Part shown: positions 26,493 to 37,533 of the stretch, in pieces
Position numbering within the stretch: position 1 is the stretch's first letter
Layout: each line of letters opens with the position of its first letter
Assembly: GCA_905250025.1 (NCBI GenBank)
Contig: CAJNOJ010000024.1
Location: 496,001 to 560,000, forward strand
Length of the DNA stretch: 64,000 nt
Direction of reading: 5' to 3'
Source of the DNA: Adineta ricciae
Lineage: Eukaryota; Rotifera; Eurotatoria; Adinetida; Adinetidae
Made by a program: the position numbers and the translations under genes
The notes under the pieces: generated by a model
The model's database searches: none
Seen by the model: only the letters and a program-made list of their open reading frames with translations
What the model was told of the DNA's origin: nothing

Positions 26493-27519
26493 CTATGATA
26501 AGCACGCCAGTGTTTTTGTAAAATTTAACGAATAATCATTCCATGATTGGAATGAATCTTCTTTAGAATCTTTCGAGAATGAAAATCGAAATATACCAGA
26601 AGATTTCGTTGTTATTGTTGTTTGCTCAACTGTTTCATCTTCACTGTCGTCATCATCAATTTGATTCGAGAGGAGTGTTAAATTGTACTGTGCATTTGCA
26701 TGCCCTAACATAGCCGCTTGACGATAATAATCACACGCCTAAATCAACAGATGCGACGAACGTACCAAACCTGTTTTATTCTCAGATCAATCCTACCTTA
26801 GCTCGATCTGCTGCGACACCAATACCTCGTTCGTGACAAATACCGAGGTTGTACAATGCTGCAGCATTTTTACCACTTTTAGCACTTGCTTGAAGAGCTT
26901 CGATGCCTAGCTGGACGTTTCCAGATTCGATGGCATCGAGAGCCATTTCATTTTGAATGTTCGCCATTGTTTCTTCGTTTAACTCAGCAAGAGCTTTGAC
27001 TGCGGTCATATAACCTTCATCCGCTTGAAGCAATGAAGCAACAGGATCTTCTTTGGGTGCGGGCGCAGATGCAGGAGGTGGAGAAGGTAACGGTTGGTTT
27101 TGTAGAACAACACGCTCGATTTTCGGAAGCGTAATTGCTTTGAATACGCACGGTTTACCGACCAACTAAAATGTTCATTAGAAAATGATGATAGATTTCG
27201 GAATCATAGAAATTTTTTACTTCTCGAATTGCGACTTTATAGGCATACTCGATTAGTCTCTGGAAATGTTGTGCTGAAAATTTGTTGGTTTTTATAATCT
27301 GATTAATATCAGATTTATGCTCAATTGCAGGTATTAGTTGCCTAAAGAAAGCAGAACGATGAAAAGTGTGAATTCATTTAACCATTGAACGTACTCTTTT
27401 TGTTTCGATTCGTCATCTTTCTTACAAATCGTTGCAATCGGAGCGATGATATCTTGCGGACAACGATGACTTGTTACATTACGAAAAGCACGGTAGAGGC
27501 AATTAGCCAAACGCCACAT
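26493..27519 (-). CDS. Sel1-repeat protein, DELE1-like
   Basis: Four exons: 27519-27395, 27341-27221, 27165-26797 and 26738-26493; 286 residues. The N-terminus MWRLANCLYRAFRNV is basic and amphipathic, like a mitochondrial presequence and like the start of DELE1. A Pro/Ala linker (PLPSPPPASAPAPKED) precedes two Sel1/TPR-like repeats: MALDAIESGNVQLGIEALQASAKSG and ALYNLGICHERGIGVAADRAKACDYYRQAAMLGHANAQYNL. The tail is acidic then Ser/Phe-rich. DELE1 relays mitochondrial stress to the HRI kinase (family knowledge). The match here is by architecture and repeat style, and the protein is much shorter than vertebrate DELE1, so orthology is not certain. Confidence 0.6.
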
Positions 27520-27841
27520 GATACGAATATTTCTTACAGATTACGAAACGATATTCGTTATCGTGTTAAGGAAAAGCCGCAGAATAATCAACGGCTTTTC
27601 ATTATAAAAAATCAAGAAAATGAAATCTAAAAATGAAGTATAAAACGAGTAAATAATCAGGTGACGCTATTGAATAGAGAGAAAAAAAACAAACGAATGC
27701 ATATGCATACAGGAGTATTTTTGGCCTGTTTCTTTGTGTAATAAGCCACGCGAGAAACTGACGTCATGTGTTTTTCTCTCGCCAACAATAAAAAGGAGGA
27801 TAGCAAAAAAAAGACGTCTATAGAAACAAAAAAGAGAAATC

Positions 27842-27913
27842 AGGTTCTACCCAGATTTGAACTGGGGTCGCTGGATTCAAAGTCCAAAGTGCTAACCGCT
27901 ACACCATAGAACC
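27842..27913 (-). tRNA. tRNA-Gln (TTG)
   Basis: 72 nt on the minus strand: acceptor GGTTCTA/TAGAACC, D arm with AGCGGTTAGC, anticodon stem CTGGA/TCCAG with loop CTTTGAA (anticodon TTG), T arm CCCAGTTCAAATCTGGG. All stems pair well. No intron. Confidence 0.93.
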
Positions 27914-28612
27914 ACGGTTTACTGTTTTCATGACCTGCTACTTATCATATTCAGACAGAAGAGTTTATCTCTTGACTAATTCTGTTATGAAATAATCACA
28001 ACCTTGTATTCATCATTGAATATTGTATTTCCGCATGAATCTCTCTCTCTCTGCCACATAGCTTTCATTGTCATGTAAATTCTATTCATATCGATATGGT
28101 ATGTACTAGGGAAGGTTCTGTTTTTTTTCTGCTTGAATTCCATCTCGTCTATTTTAACTTTCAAAGTCGACGTGTTCCTTTGAAATTGTTGAACAATGTT
28201 GCAATAACGTTTTTTCTTTTTCTTCTCAACAGATGTCACTTATAAAAAGAAAAACATTTTTGAAATATATCTCTTCTGAAAAAAAATTTCAATAAAGTTT
28301 TCTTTCCCGGCAAGAAAAACAAATTTTTCAATCGAAATATATTTCAGTATGATAATGCCATTGGATCTCGTGTCTTCTTTTTCTTTCATAATCAGCTGTT
28401 CTTCTCTTTTAGAATGTTTTTTGTTTGTTGTGGAAACATGCATCGAAGCATATTTCTCTCTAATCATTTCAATATTGAAATAAGAAAGAAAAAGGAAAGG
28501 AGAAAAACGACCTCTTTTCTGTGTTGTCATAATATCTCAAGGATTTCTGCAATCTTTTTTCAAACTTCGAACGAACCGCTTCTAGATTGACATGTTGGTT
28601 TTAGATTGAACG
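27914..28612. other. Intergenic, no gene seen
   Basis: Spacer between the tRNA and MEIOC. Open frames on the minus strand here are Lys/Phe-rich low-complexity sequence without recognisable domains. Confidence 0.5.
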
Positions 28613-30968
28613 ATGCTATCATCTTTACAAACATCTGCAACGATGGTAAACACCTCGGATTGTCATCTTTTCGCTTCGATATAGTTTCGTTTAGATCGAC
28701 GATCGAACACTTCGAGCGTATCTACGTAATAATTCGGCATGGAGCTTAGATGAAAGCGGCCCGGGACCATCAGCAGATCAACTTAATCTTTCATCCAGCG
28801 GCCATGGTGATCGGTTTCTTAATAGTAGTGTGCATTTTCCTGCAGAAATGAGGTTAGAAATTGACATATTCGCTAATGATCAACGTAAACATTGCTCTTG
28901 TTTTTCAGATCAGCAAACTTAAATGACATGGTTTCGAGCATTATCGACGAAAATGCCGAGTATCACCACCATGGCATGGTACCTATGTTTCCACCGTATC
29001 AATCAACTTGGTCTAATGCCGAGCAATCTGATCTGAATATGCAATACATGCAACATATCAAAAAGTAACAAGAGATAATAAAAAGTATCAATTTCACTAG
29101 AGATTTGCCTTCAGTATGAATTCTTCACACCAAGCCAGATTTTCTTCAGCGACTTTATCTGAAAGTGGTCATCCACGGAATATTCCAGGTAGGCATTGTC
29201 TCGGACGATTGTTGATTTCGAATATTGTTCTTTGATTAGATTCATGTTCGATGCATCCGATTCCTCCCAAAGATATTCAAGTATTAATTCGTAAAGGTGA
29301 TCATAATGGTGTTAATTCTCTGATTACAAATGTATCTCTACAACAATTTCGTCAGATGATCGGTTTACAGTACAGTTCAGGCATCGGATCTGGCACCGAT
29401 CGCCGATTACTCTCGTCATCGTCGCGTACATCAAATCTTCGACGTCCTTACTCATTAGCAAATTCAAATCATCCACCACTTTCGTCTTCTTCATCGAGTT
29501 CGTCATCATCGCTGCCAACACCCAATACTCGTTTAATCAATACATTAAAACAACGATCACCAGAAGGGATGTTTTTTTCTGGCAACGACCGTCAATACTT
29601 ACCGATGTCTTCTCGTATGTCATCGATCAGAGATTATAATTTCGTTCAAATTGAAGTTTGATTTTAGACGATGCTTTGTCTATGAATTTTTCTGGTGCTA
29701 ATGGAACTACGGCCATGACCGATGCTAATTCGAACTCACCTGTGGCAACTTGCCAAGACATCAGGTATGAGACAGACGAAACCTTTTTGGAGATATCTAG
29801 TATAGTCTTTTATTTAGCTATTTTCGATCTAACAGGTAGTTATCCTTACGTCATTGTCACATCTGCACACTAATTTGATAGTTTCTTCTTCTATCCTAAT
29901 TGACTTGCTTTTCCTAACAAGGTTTCATTTTGATAAAACTTTTCTTTTTTTCTATATTTTAGACGAACAGGAGTGGCAAATACATTACGTAAGTTGATTT
30001 CATAGCTTGACGAACGTTCGAAATGATTATTATTTGATATGTTTAGATATTGCTATTGAAAAATGCTACGAACAATTGAACTACATTCGTGATAGTTATG
30101 CTGAAGTAATATTTCTATGCTAATATACATGTGAAAATATGTTTCTGTATCCTCTCTTCTAGACAGAATCAAAGGTTGGAATTCAAACTTTACATAAATC
30201 TTCTTCGCCGTCATCCATCAATGATATTACAAATGCAAATTTCTCTACTCTATCGAACAATCCATCACGTGTCGATCGGCTAATTGCTGAATATCATTAC
30301 GAATATACTCGAGTAAAATCTTCTTTTCGTTTGTAGCATTTCAAAGGAAATCATGTTTTTTTCTCTCCGAATAGATCGTTCGTTTACATGAACGTATCAA
30401 AGAAAATCTATCAATGCAAGATATCGAAGCCACCCGGCAAACACTTGATGAATGGTTTAATGCAATTAATAATGTACAGGACCGTCGTCGACAAGAGATC
30501 GATAATGCAGCAGAAAAGTGTCGTTCAGGTGAACCACGGCTGCCAGATGAAAAAGGTTAATCTTCACATTTGACATTTATCTCTTGCAAACTCGATTTTT
30601 GTGTTCTAGATGTTTTACAATTGGCTGAAGCGTTACGCATTTTACGTATCACAACACGAAAAATTCGTACGGTTCTCTGGTACTGGTTGTATTGGTCAAC
30701 AAATTCTACGACGAACAAAATTCCTTTGATTGCTCGCCATCAAGATGAACAAATCAATGGTGAATCATGTTCAACCGTACAAGTAAGTCCTATTCGCTCT
30801 AAATCGTTGAAATCAGAAAGATATTCTCTTTAGAGTACAAGTTACAATCTCTTTTATCCTCTAGCGAATACAGATGATTTGGATGCCGATGAACAACAAA
30901 GAAAAGTTTCTATGAAATCTTCGACATCAACCAATGAAAATAATAAGGAAAATGAATGCAACGAATGA
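28613..30968 (+). CDS. MEIOC: MEIOC-like meiosis-specific coiled-coil protein
   Basis: Twelve exons: 28613-28645, 28695-28852, 28909-29064, 29115-29188, 29240-29614, 29668-29764, 29963-29988, 30047-30105, 30163-30312, 30375-30555, 30610-30782 and 30834-30968; 538 residues in frame throughout. The N-terminal half is disordered and Ser-rich. The C-terminal part carries the conserved MEIOC block: IEKCYEQLNYIRDS, NPSRVDRLIAEYHYE, VRLHERIKENL, TLDEWFNAINNVQDRRRQEI, and LQLAEALRILRITTRKIRTVLW. In mammals MEIOC works with the RNA helicase YTHDC2 to stabilise the meiotic programme, and fly Bam is a distant relative (established knowledge). A 26-bp exon and several short introns make automatic prediction likely to miss parts. 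The first two exons are the least certain. Confidence 0.85.
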
Positions 30969-31495
30969 AAGTTCATTTCATTTATTTTTATTCATATGAT
31001 AATCTCGAAAAGCATTTTGTTTCCTGTGTTCTTATGTGATTTAACCCGTCCATACGTAGATATGCATTTTTTTGTGACAAAGAGAAAACGAAAAGCTTGA
31101 TCTCACATAGTTTTGCTTTTTCGTTTTCTTATTCCGGTAGTTTGTATATACAGATTTATCGCTATCAGAATCGTTCGTTGGGCTTTTTTGTGATAGGAAC
31201 AGTTGAGAATACTGTCATATTAATTTGTTGCTGTTGTTGTTATTCTTACACTTCTCACTAGTCGTTTTTTTTCTGTTTTATCTCTTGTATTCAAAATTGA
31301 GGAAAAATACGATTCACAACGCGTCCGGTGACGTTTGTGTTTGTTTATTGAAATGATTTTTCTTCTTTATTTCTTTCTTGCTCTGGCTATATCAATCTTT
31401 ATTTGTTAGATTTTTGTTTCTTTATTCAATCTTGACGTAGTTCTATGTGTGTATCTAGAAAATAAAAGGATTTCCATGAGACCTCAAATTCGTAT
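30969..31495. other. Convergent 3' region of MEIOC and the YrhK-like gene
   Basis: AT-rich, with a possible AATAAA (+) at about 31460. No gene visible. Confidence 0.5.
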
Positions 31496-32293
31496 CTAAT
31501 CATGATGAGTGCAGTGATGGCGATATTGGAGAAAGAATCCAGACAATGTAAAGCATGTTCCACCGCAAATGAAAAGAATTGCTGCTCGAAGTGCTTCGGC
31601 GTCGTTGGTGTTCAATGCCGGAAGGAAGAAGATCGTACCAATGAAATAGAAAAAGCCACCTATACCGGCAAAGCCATCGACACCCAATGCTGGGATATCA
31701 TTTAACATATTCGATAGGCGAAACTGATGGTTCTGAGGATTGTGAGGATCTGTACACGCAGAACGATAAACTTTCCAACCTTGTGAAACATAGATAAATG
31801 TCGAGCCAATGATGAAGAACCATTCACCGAGAACTAGCTCATTCTTAAACGTTGGAATGAACAAAATTGAACCAGCAAGGTAAAGTGCAGATCCACAAGC
31901 TGATGTAAAAAAATTCAAACCAACTTCCGCTCGTTCATAACGGCCGCCAAATGTGTCCGGTGATTTCTGAAAGCGATGTGCATTCTGACTTTCCATTGTT
32001 GCTCGATATTTATGATCGAAGCAGCAACCCACTCGATAATACCACCATTCCTGTAAATCAGCAAGTAGAAAGAAAAATGAACCGATTGTAAACAACCATC
32101 CACCAATGGATAGTGCCGATGAATAATTATTGTATACACTCGGCAAGTACATACATGACCCACTAACGAAAGTCAAACCACCGATCATATAATGAGTGCC
32201 GTGAAATAATCGCCATAATGCTGATTGTGGTCGTTCAAGAACGTTATCGCCAGGATATCCAATTAAACGTGTTTCTTCTGTAGACGATGACAT
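31496..32293 (-). CDS. Multi-pass membrane protein with three YrhK-like repeats
   Basis: Single exon of 265 residues. Three similar hydrophobic modules are visible, each a pair of membrane helices with the pattern G-x-x-L/F...G(S/T)...P: residues about 35-85 (IGGLTFVSGSCMYLP...GGWLFTIGSFFFLLADLQEWW), 125-175 (ACGSALYLAGSILFIPTF...GEWFFIIGSTFIYVSQGW) and 205-255 (GIGGFFYFIGTIFFLPAL...LFICGGTCFTLSGF). This fits the YrhK domain, a small two-helix membrane module known mainly from bacteria and some eukaryotes. The N-terminus has no signal peptide. Function unknown. The domain name is my recognition from the pattern and not a search result. Confidence 0.75.
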   Translation of the reverse strand: MSSSTEETRLIGYPGDNVLERPQSALWRLFHGTHYMIGGLTFVSGSCMYLPSVYNNYSSALSIGGWLFTIGSFFFLLADLQEWWYYRVGCCFDHKYRATMESQNAHRFQKSPDTFGGRYERAEVGLNFFTSACGSALYLAGSILFIPTFKNELVLGEWFFIIGSTFIYVSQGWKVYRSACTDPHNPQNHQFRLSNMLNDIPALGVDGFAGIGGFFYFIGTIFFLPALNTNDAEALRAAILFICGGTCFTLSGFFLQYRHHCTHHD

Positions 32294-33779
32294 CTTTGTA
32301 TCGATATTTTTTTCTGACCGTTGCGAAATATAACGTTATTATCGACTATTTACCTCGAAAAGTAAAAGCGACGCCTTGGCGTCTCTGCTTCTTTTCTTCT
32401 TCTCTCTCGCATATTATTGGAAGAAAACGGAGTAAAGCAGAAAGGAGAGAAAAACAAACCTAAAGAAGAATCTACGTCATAACTGTTGCGCACATGTGTT
32501 TATCTTTGTATCTCCTTAATACATTTTGACATTATTTTATGTGTGGATATGTCATAGCCTGTGAGAGAAGAAAACGAGACACGAAAGATGTCATGTTGTT
32601 TTCACTCGCTTGTTCGGTTTTTTTTATTTGCAAAGGCAAGATTATTTTTGGATGAAATACGAGTATGCCAACGCGAAAAATATAATACAGCTTGAAACCA
32701 TTGTTAGTCGAAGGATCGCAATGGCAAGCTTATTTTTCGTTCGATTCCATGTTAATATAACGTTTTCTGCAATCAATAACTATGCTAAATCGATTCAGAC
32801 AGTACAGACCGTAATGGATGATATGCTATTATGATCGATATAATTGTTAATGTTTACTAGTAACTTATTTTCATTTCAAATTACTTTTCTACTGTCGACA
32901 ACACGTTGATGTTCTGTATACCTATGGCGAACTTACTTAACTTTCCTTGCGAAAATGTCATCATTCATTGTGTATGGGCTTAGATACGTAGTGTATTATT
33001 TATCGAAGTTAAAATAGGATCATCTAACAAGGTGATCACTATGCTTTTGCAAACAATGAATGGAAAGTTTTACTCATGGGTACGGATACTTGTTCATCGC
33101 CGTGGAAATGAACAATTGATTACCCACACATTAGCAAACATTTTCTTTCGCTGAGATAAAAACAAAAAAGTCATGTCTTCATCCCACTATCGTCACGAAA
33201 CCTACCTAATAATTGGATTTTCTTTCTAATCAATATCGATGGATTCATGAAGGACGATTCATCAGTAATTTCATTCATCGAATGTTTGAAGTTAGACCTT
33301 AATAAGAAATATGAGCGTTCCTAACAGTAGAAAGTCTCTTCAGACAGACGAACGCATTATTGAATTTTCTGTAGATTGGCTGAACAGGTGTTTTTTTCCC
33401 TATTACGTCAATCGATTTCTATTTAAACAAAGTATCATATGCAGATTTCTTTGCATCAAACAAAGCTGATTAGAAAGATCTGAATCTATCGATTCATTCT
33501 GTTGAATACTCTTTCTAAATCTATTTACCTTGTTCATGTCATTCTTTTCTTTATCATCTTCGTATCTCGAGTCCTACACATTGGTACATATAAACCAGAT
33601 AGGGATTAGTCAAATTTTGTATGTCATTCGTTGTTGATGATTGAATTATACCCGAACGAATAAAACAATAGATGAGATAGACATCAGCATTTCTCCTTGA
33701 TTCATATGTCTATCAACATTAAATCAAAATCGAAATAAACTAACCAACGTCGTTAACATTTGCAATCAGAACAGAGGAT
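32294..33779. other. Divergent intergenic region, no gene seen
   Basis: About 1.5 kb. Short open frames lack any recognisable feature. Confidence 0.5.
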
Positions 33780-34271
33780 ATGGATGATATTGAATATCCG
33801 GTATTCAAGTCTATTGACGGACCTTGGATCGCTCTACTTGTCATCGGCATTTTAATGTTCATTTCCTCAGCTATTGGTACTGTTTTACTCTACATTGTCT
33901 GGCGTCGATTTAATCAACAACCGTCACAACCAACGAAAAATGTCAATTATGTTGTAAATAGTAAACCTAATGGTAACATCTCCATTCCAGTACAAATTAA
34001 TGCTGCTCCATCACAAACTTATGAAACACAAGTATAGTTTTGCGAATGAATACGTTCAACAAAGATAATTTTCTTGTAGAAAATGGAACTGTATGTGCCA
34101 CAAGTTGACGATATCGTTAACCAACGAAACTTCAATGAATTTTATCCGAATTTCAATCCTGAAGATGCAATTCAAACTGTACATGATACCTATCAAAGGT
34201 AAGTGATTCTCATTGAAATCAGTTCATCTGATTTTCCCTCGTTCTCTTCTAGAAGCAAAGCATACTTTTGA
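33780..34271 (+). CDS. Small single-pass membrane protein, unknown
   Basis: Three exons, 33780-34031, 34080-34198 and 34253-34271, encode 129 residues. A short acidic N-terminus (MDDIEYPVFKSIDGP) precedes one membrane helix (WIALLVIGILMFISSAIGTV) and the positively charged stop-transfer WRR, giving an N-out/C-in orientation. The cytoplasmic tail is Asn/Gln/Pro-rich with tyrosines (SQTYETQ, NFNEFYPNF). All three junctions keep frame. If the first intron is retained, the protein ends at 34037 with ETQV, a class I PDZ-binding type end. I do not recognise the family. Confidence 0.6.
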
Positions 34272-37200
34272 TTCATTTCGGTATTTACGCGATGAATTAT
34301 TCAAAATTCTTTTCTTCTATTTGCTTGTAAACTACGATCATCATGTATTAATTTTTTCGGTCGACTTTTTTTTTGTTTTCCTTTTTCAATAACCCAAAGC
34401 AAATATTATTTTATATACAGCAAATATGCCAATAGATGTCTTCATTTACGTTAACTGTCAGATGTCATTTTCTACATCCATCATCTGGTCTATTATGATC
34501 AAGTAAATGAAAAACAATACAAATGCTAATACATTCTTTTTTCTTCATCTTAAGAATGTCATCGAACACTTTGATTGCAACTAAAAGATCTCAAGCTGCT
34601 TATCTGACATTTTTTTGATGACATTGATTCGAGATATGAAAACCCCGAACCGTTCGCTTCGATATTTCAACAAAGGAACTTCTTTTCATCTTCTTCAAAG
34701 AGTTTTCCTTTGAGAAATTCATGTGGAATATACTTCAAAATTCCATTTCTGCTAAACTATTATCAGCGAAGCGAGAAGAGAAGGAGAAAATCCTCTTTTT
34801 AAATAAATGATGCATCACTGAGTAGTGTGTTTTTCCCACATATTAACACAAATTACACGGTAAAACTTGCACAAATCATATGATTACTATTTTTATGCTA
34901 TTGAAACGCTTTAGCCTTGTTATTTACTCGATGGTGATCATAATAGTTTACTAAAATACCTATAATCAAGTTCTTCCTAATTATTAGATGGATTTTAGCA
35001 GGATTGTGTCAAATGTAATTGAATTAATTTTCTTTCGTCTTCGAACTCTGACGAGATTAGTTGTCGTTTAGGTTTCGACGAAGACAAAAGAGAACTTTGA
35101 CGGCATGCGTTTTGTGCTAGTCACTTAGTGCACTGAACTACTGCCAATCAACAAAAGCAAAGGCATAAGGGAAAGAGAAAGAGAGAAAGGAAGAAAGCAA
35201 GGGGGAAATAGAAGCGAAAGTGATCCTGGAAACAACACGGGAAATAGTCTGGATGCTCTGTTGCACCCTTTTCATTACTTGTCCGCCACCAAAGCAGTGA
35301 TGAAGACGGAAGCAAAGGAAATCAACATGGAAGAAGAGAATGAGAAAAGAGCAGGATGGAAAAAGAGGGAAGAGCGAAAAAACGCGTTTTTACTGATGAA
35401 CAAAGGAAACTTTATCTTTTGCCTCTCATTCAGCAAACTGTTTTGCAGCATATTCGGCAATAGCATGCGCTCTGTTTTGCTACAATTTGCGACCGTCCAT
35501 GACTAGCGTAAAAGGAAGAGGAAAAAGAGGAAGAGCGAGAGAGCGAAATAGGAGAAGGAGAAAATAACAGAACAAGGAAGAGAGGGAGCGTAAATGTAAA
35601 AGAAATTCTCTTCTTTATGTGCTTTTCCATCACAATCATCACTAGTTCTCCAGCTAACATTAGATTTAGACTAGGAAAACATGTGTTCGAGAGGGTGAAA
35701 GTTAGACTTAAGACAGAAAAAAGCAATCGTAATCTTAATGAAATCCGTACTTTTTCTTCATCTTCTCATTATTGAAGCTTTTAGACATCGACATCCATGG
35801 TTNTAATGAGCATTCATCTATATACTCTTCAAACTAGCTAATGATTCGAATGATGACAGACGTTTACCGGTCTTCACATTATATTTATTTCATATTTTGC
35901 CTCATTGTTTATCAACATGTTTTTATTCTTCAGGAAAATTTTGACAATAGTAATAATCATCCGAACTGATGATATCCTTCCGCTTTTCATTCTTAGTTTT
36001 ACTTACTTTTGCCCACTCAACTTCTCCTATGTCATGCATCAATTACAAGCTAAAGAATCTGTGTTCTCAACCTGATTACACGGAAAACAAATTTTCCCTT
36101 TTTTTTCCTCCCCTTCTCTTGTTCCTCTGCAGTCCTCTTTTATATTTTCTTTCTTCAGGGTTTCCCATTTTTGCGCAGATCTCCTTCTCTCTCTCTCACT
36201 AATACAAAGTTTTTTCTGCTTCTCTTTGTTATATATGTCTGTATGTAAGGGTTAAATGAGAAAGAAAGACTACAACAAGCTTTTCTAGTTAGAACATATA
36301 CGTCAACGATTTAATCTCTTTATTTTCGTTGTTCTGCTCTCTTTTTCTGCTGCTTCTCGAGTTCTTCTTTTTCACTCTTATTCTCATCCGTGTATGCCAT
36401 TATCAATTCCGCTTGGTTAAATTGAACATGCTCATAGACGAGACTATCTGTGTGTTTTGTAACAAATACTATAATTACATTAGCTAGGTAGGTAGTTAGA
36501 AAACATCGAGAAGAAAAAAAGTGTATGTTTGTGTTATTTAAAATCGGAACAAATGCTTTTCATGCTTTCTATTTGGCATTTACGAGTGTAGTTCTGAGGA
36601 TGTATGCTCCAAATAATTGACGTATTAAAAAGAAAAATAGACCTGTCAATGTATGACACTTTATCTTTTCTCGGCTTGATACACAGAAATCTGGGCAGCA
36701 CAGTTGAATGCTCGTATGTACGTCTGGTAAACGTTCGATTGTTTTCGAGTTCAATTGTCATTGTTGGAAATCTATGGATAATTTACTGATAATAGACGTC
36801 GCCGTTATTGTTGTTGGTTTTTTTTCTCACATTTTTAATAATAATTCTTTCCCACAGATTTAACCCTTAGAGAATATTGTTAAGATGATAAAATCCCTTT
36901 CGATCTTAGTCGGAGATATAAGTATTTAATGAGCTTTTTTCTTTCACTTATTGACATTGAGTTAAAATACGTGATTGAGATTAAATGAAGAGATTGACGA
37001 AAGAGAAACTTTCTCGTCTGACGTTTTTCCACAAGCAAAACGCCTCTATTTTCTCTCTTGTCGATCCCGATCAAGTACATACCCGTCAAAAGATGTGTAA
37101 ATAAAATACACTCGCTTTTTCATGTCGTCTTTCATCCGAAGAAGAAAGTTCCATTCTCAATCAACCGTTAACATTATATCACTCCATCATCATCATTTTT

Positions 37201-37533
37201 TCCTTGTGTATCGTTTTCTGACATTCGTAATTGTTTTGGATAGGACAACTTGCTTGTAGCTAATTCATCTCTAAGCTACATCAATCATTTCGGTGTTTCT
37301 ATTCTCTATAGGCGTAATGCAATTAAAGCGAGAATTTGCTTTTGTTCTAGATTACTTTGCTGTTGTTGTTGACCGATGCTTTGCATGACAGGCCACACGT
37401 CAGCTATATGTATGAATACACCATAAACTTGTGCTTGTTACGTTTCGATCGAGTCGGTCAGAACATCTACATCGATGTGCTGTTCGTGCAAGCATATTGT
37501 GAAAATTTCTTGATAGTTGTTGACGTCTATCGC
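34272..37533. other. Long non-coding stretch, no gene seen
   Basis: About 3.3 kb before the Shaw gene, with purine-rich (about 35165-35580) and pyrimidine-rich (about 36090-36200) tracts and one undetermined base near 35803. None of the open frames looks real. It may hold the Shaw promoter and a non-coding first exon, but I cannot place them. Confidence 0.5.

Noticed and set aside
28240..28530. 96-codon minus-strand frame upstream of MEIOC
   Set aside because: Lys/Phe low complexity with no signals; probably non-coding.
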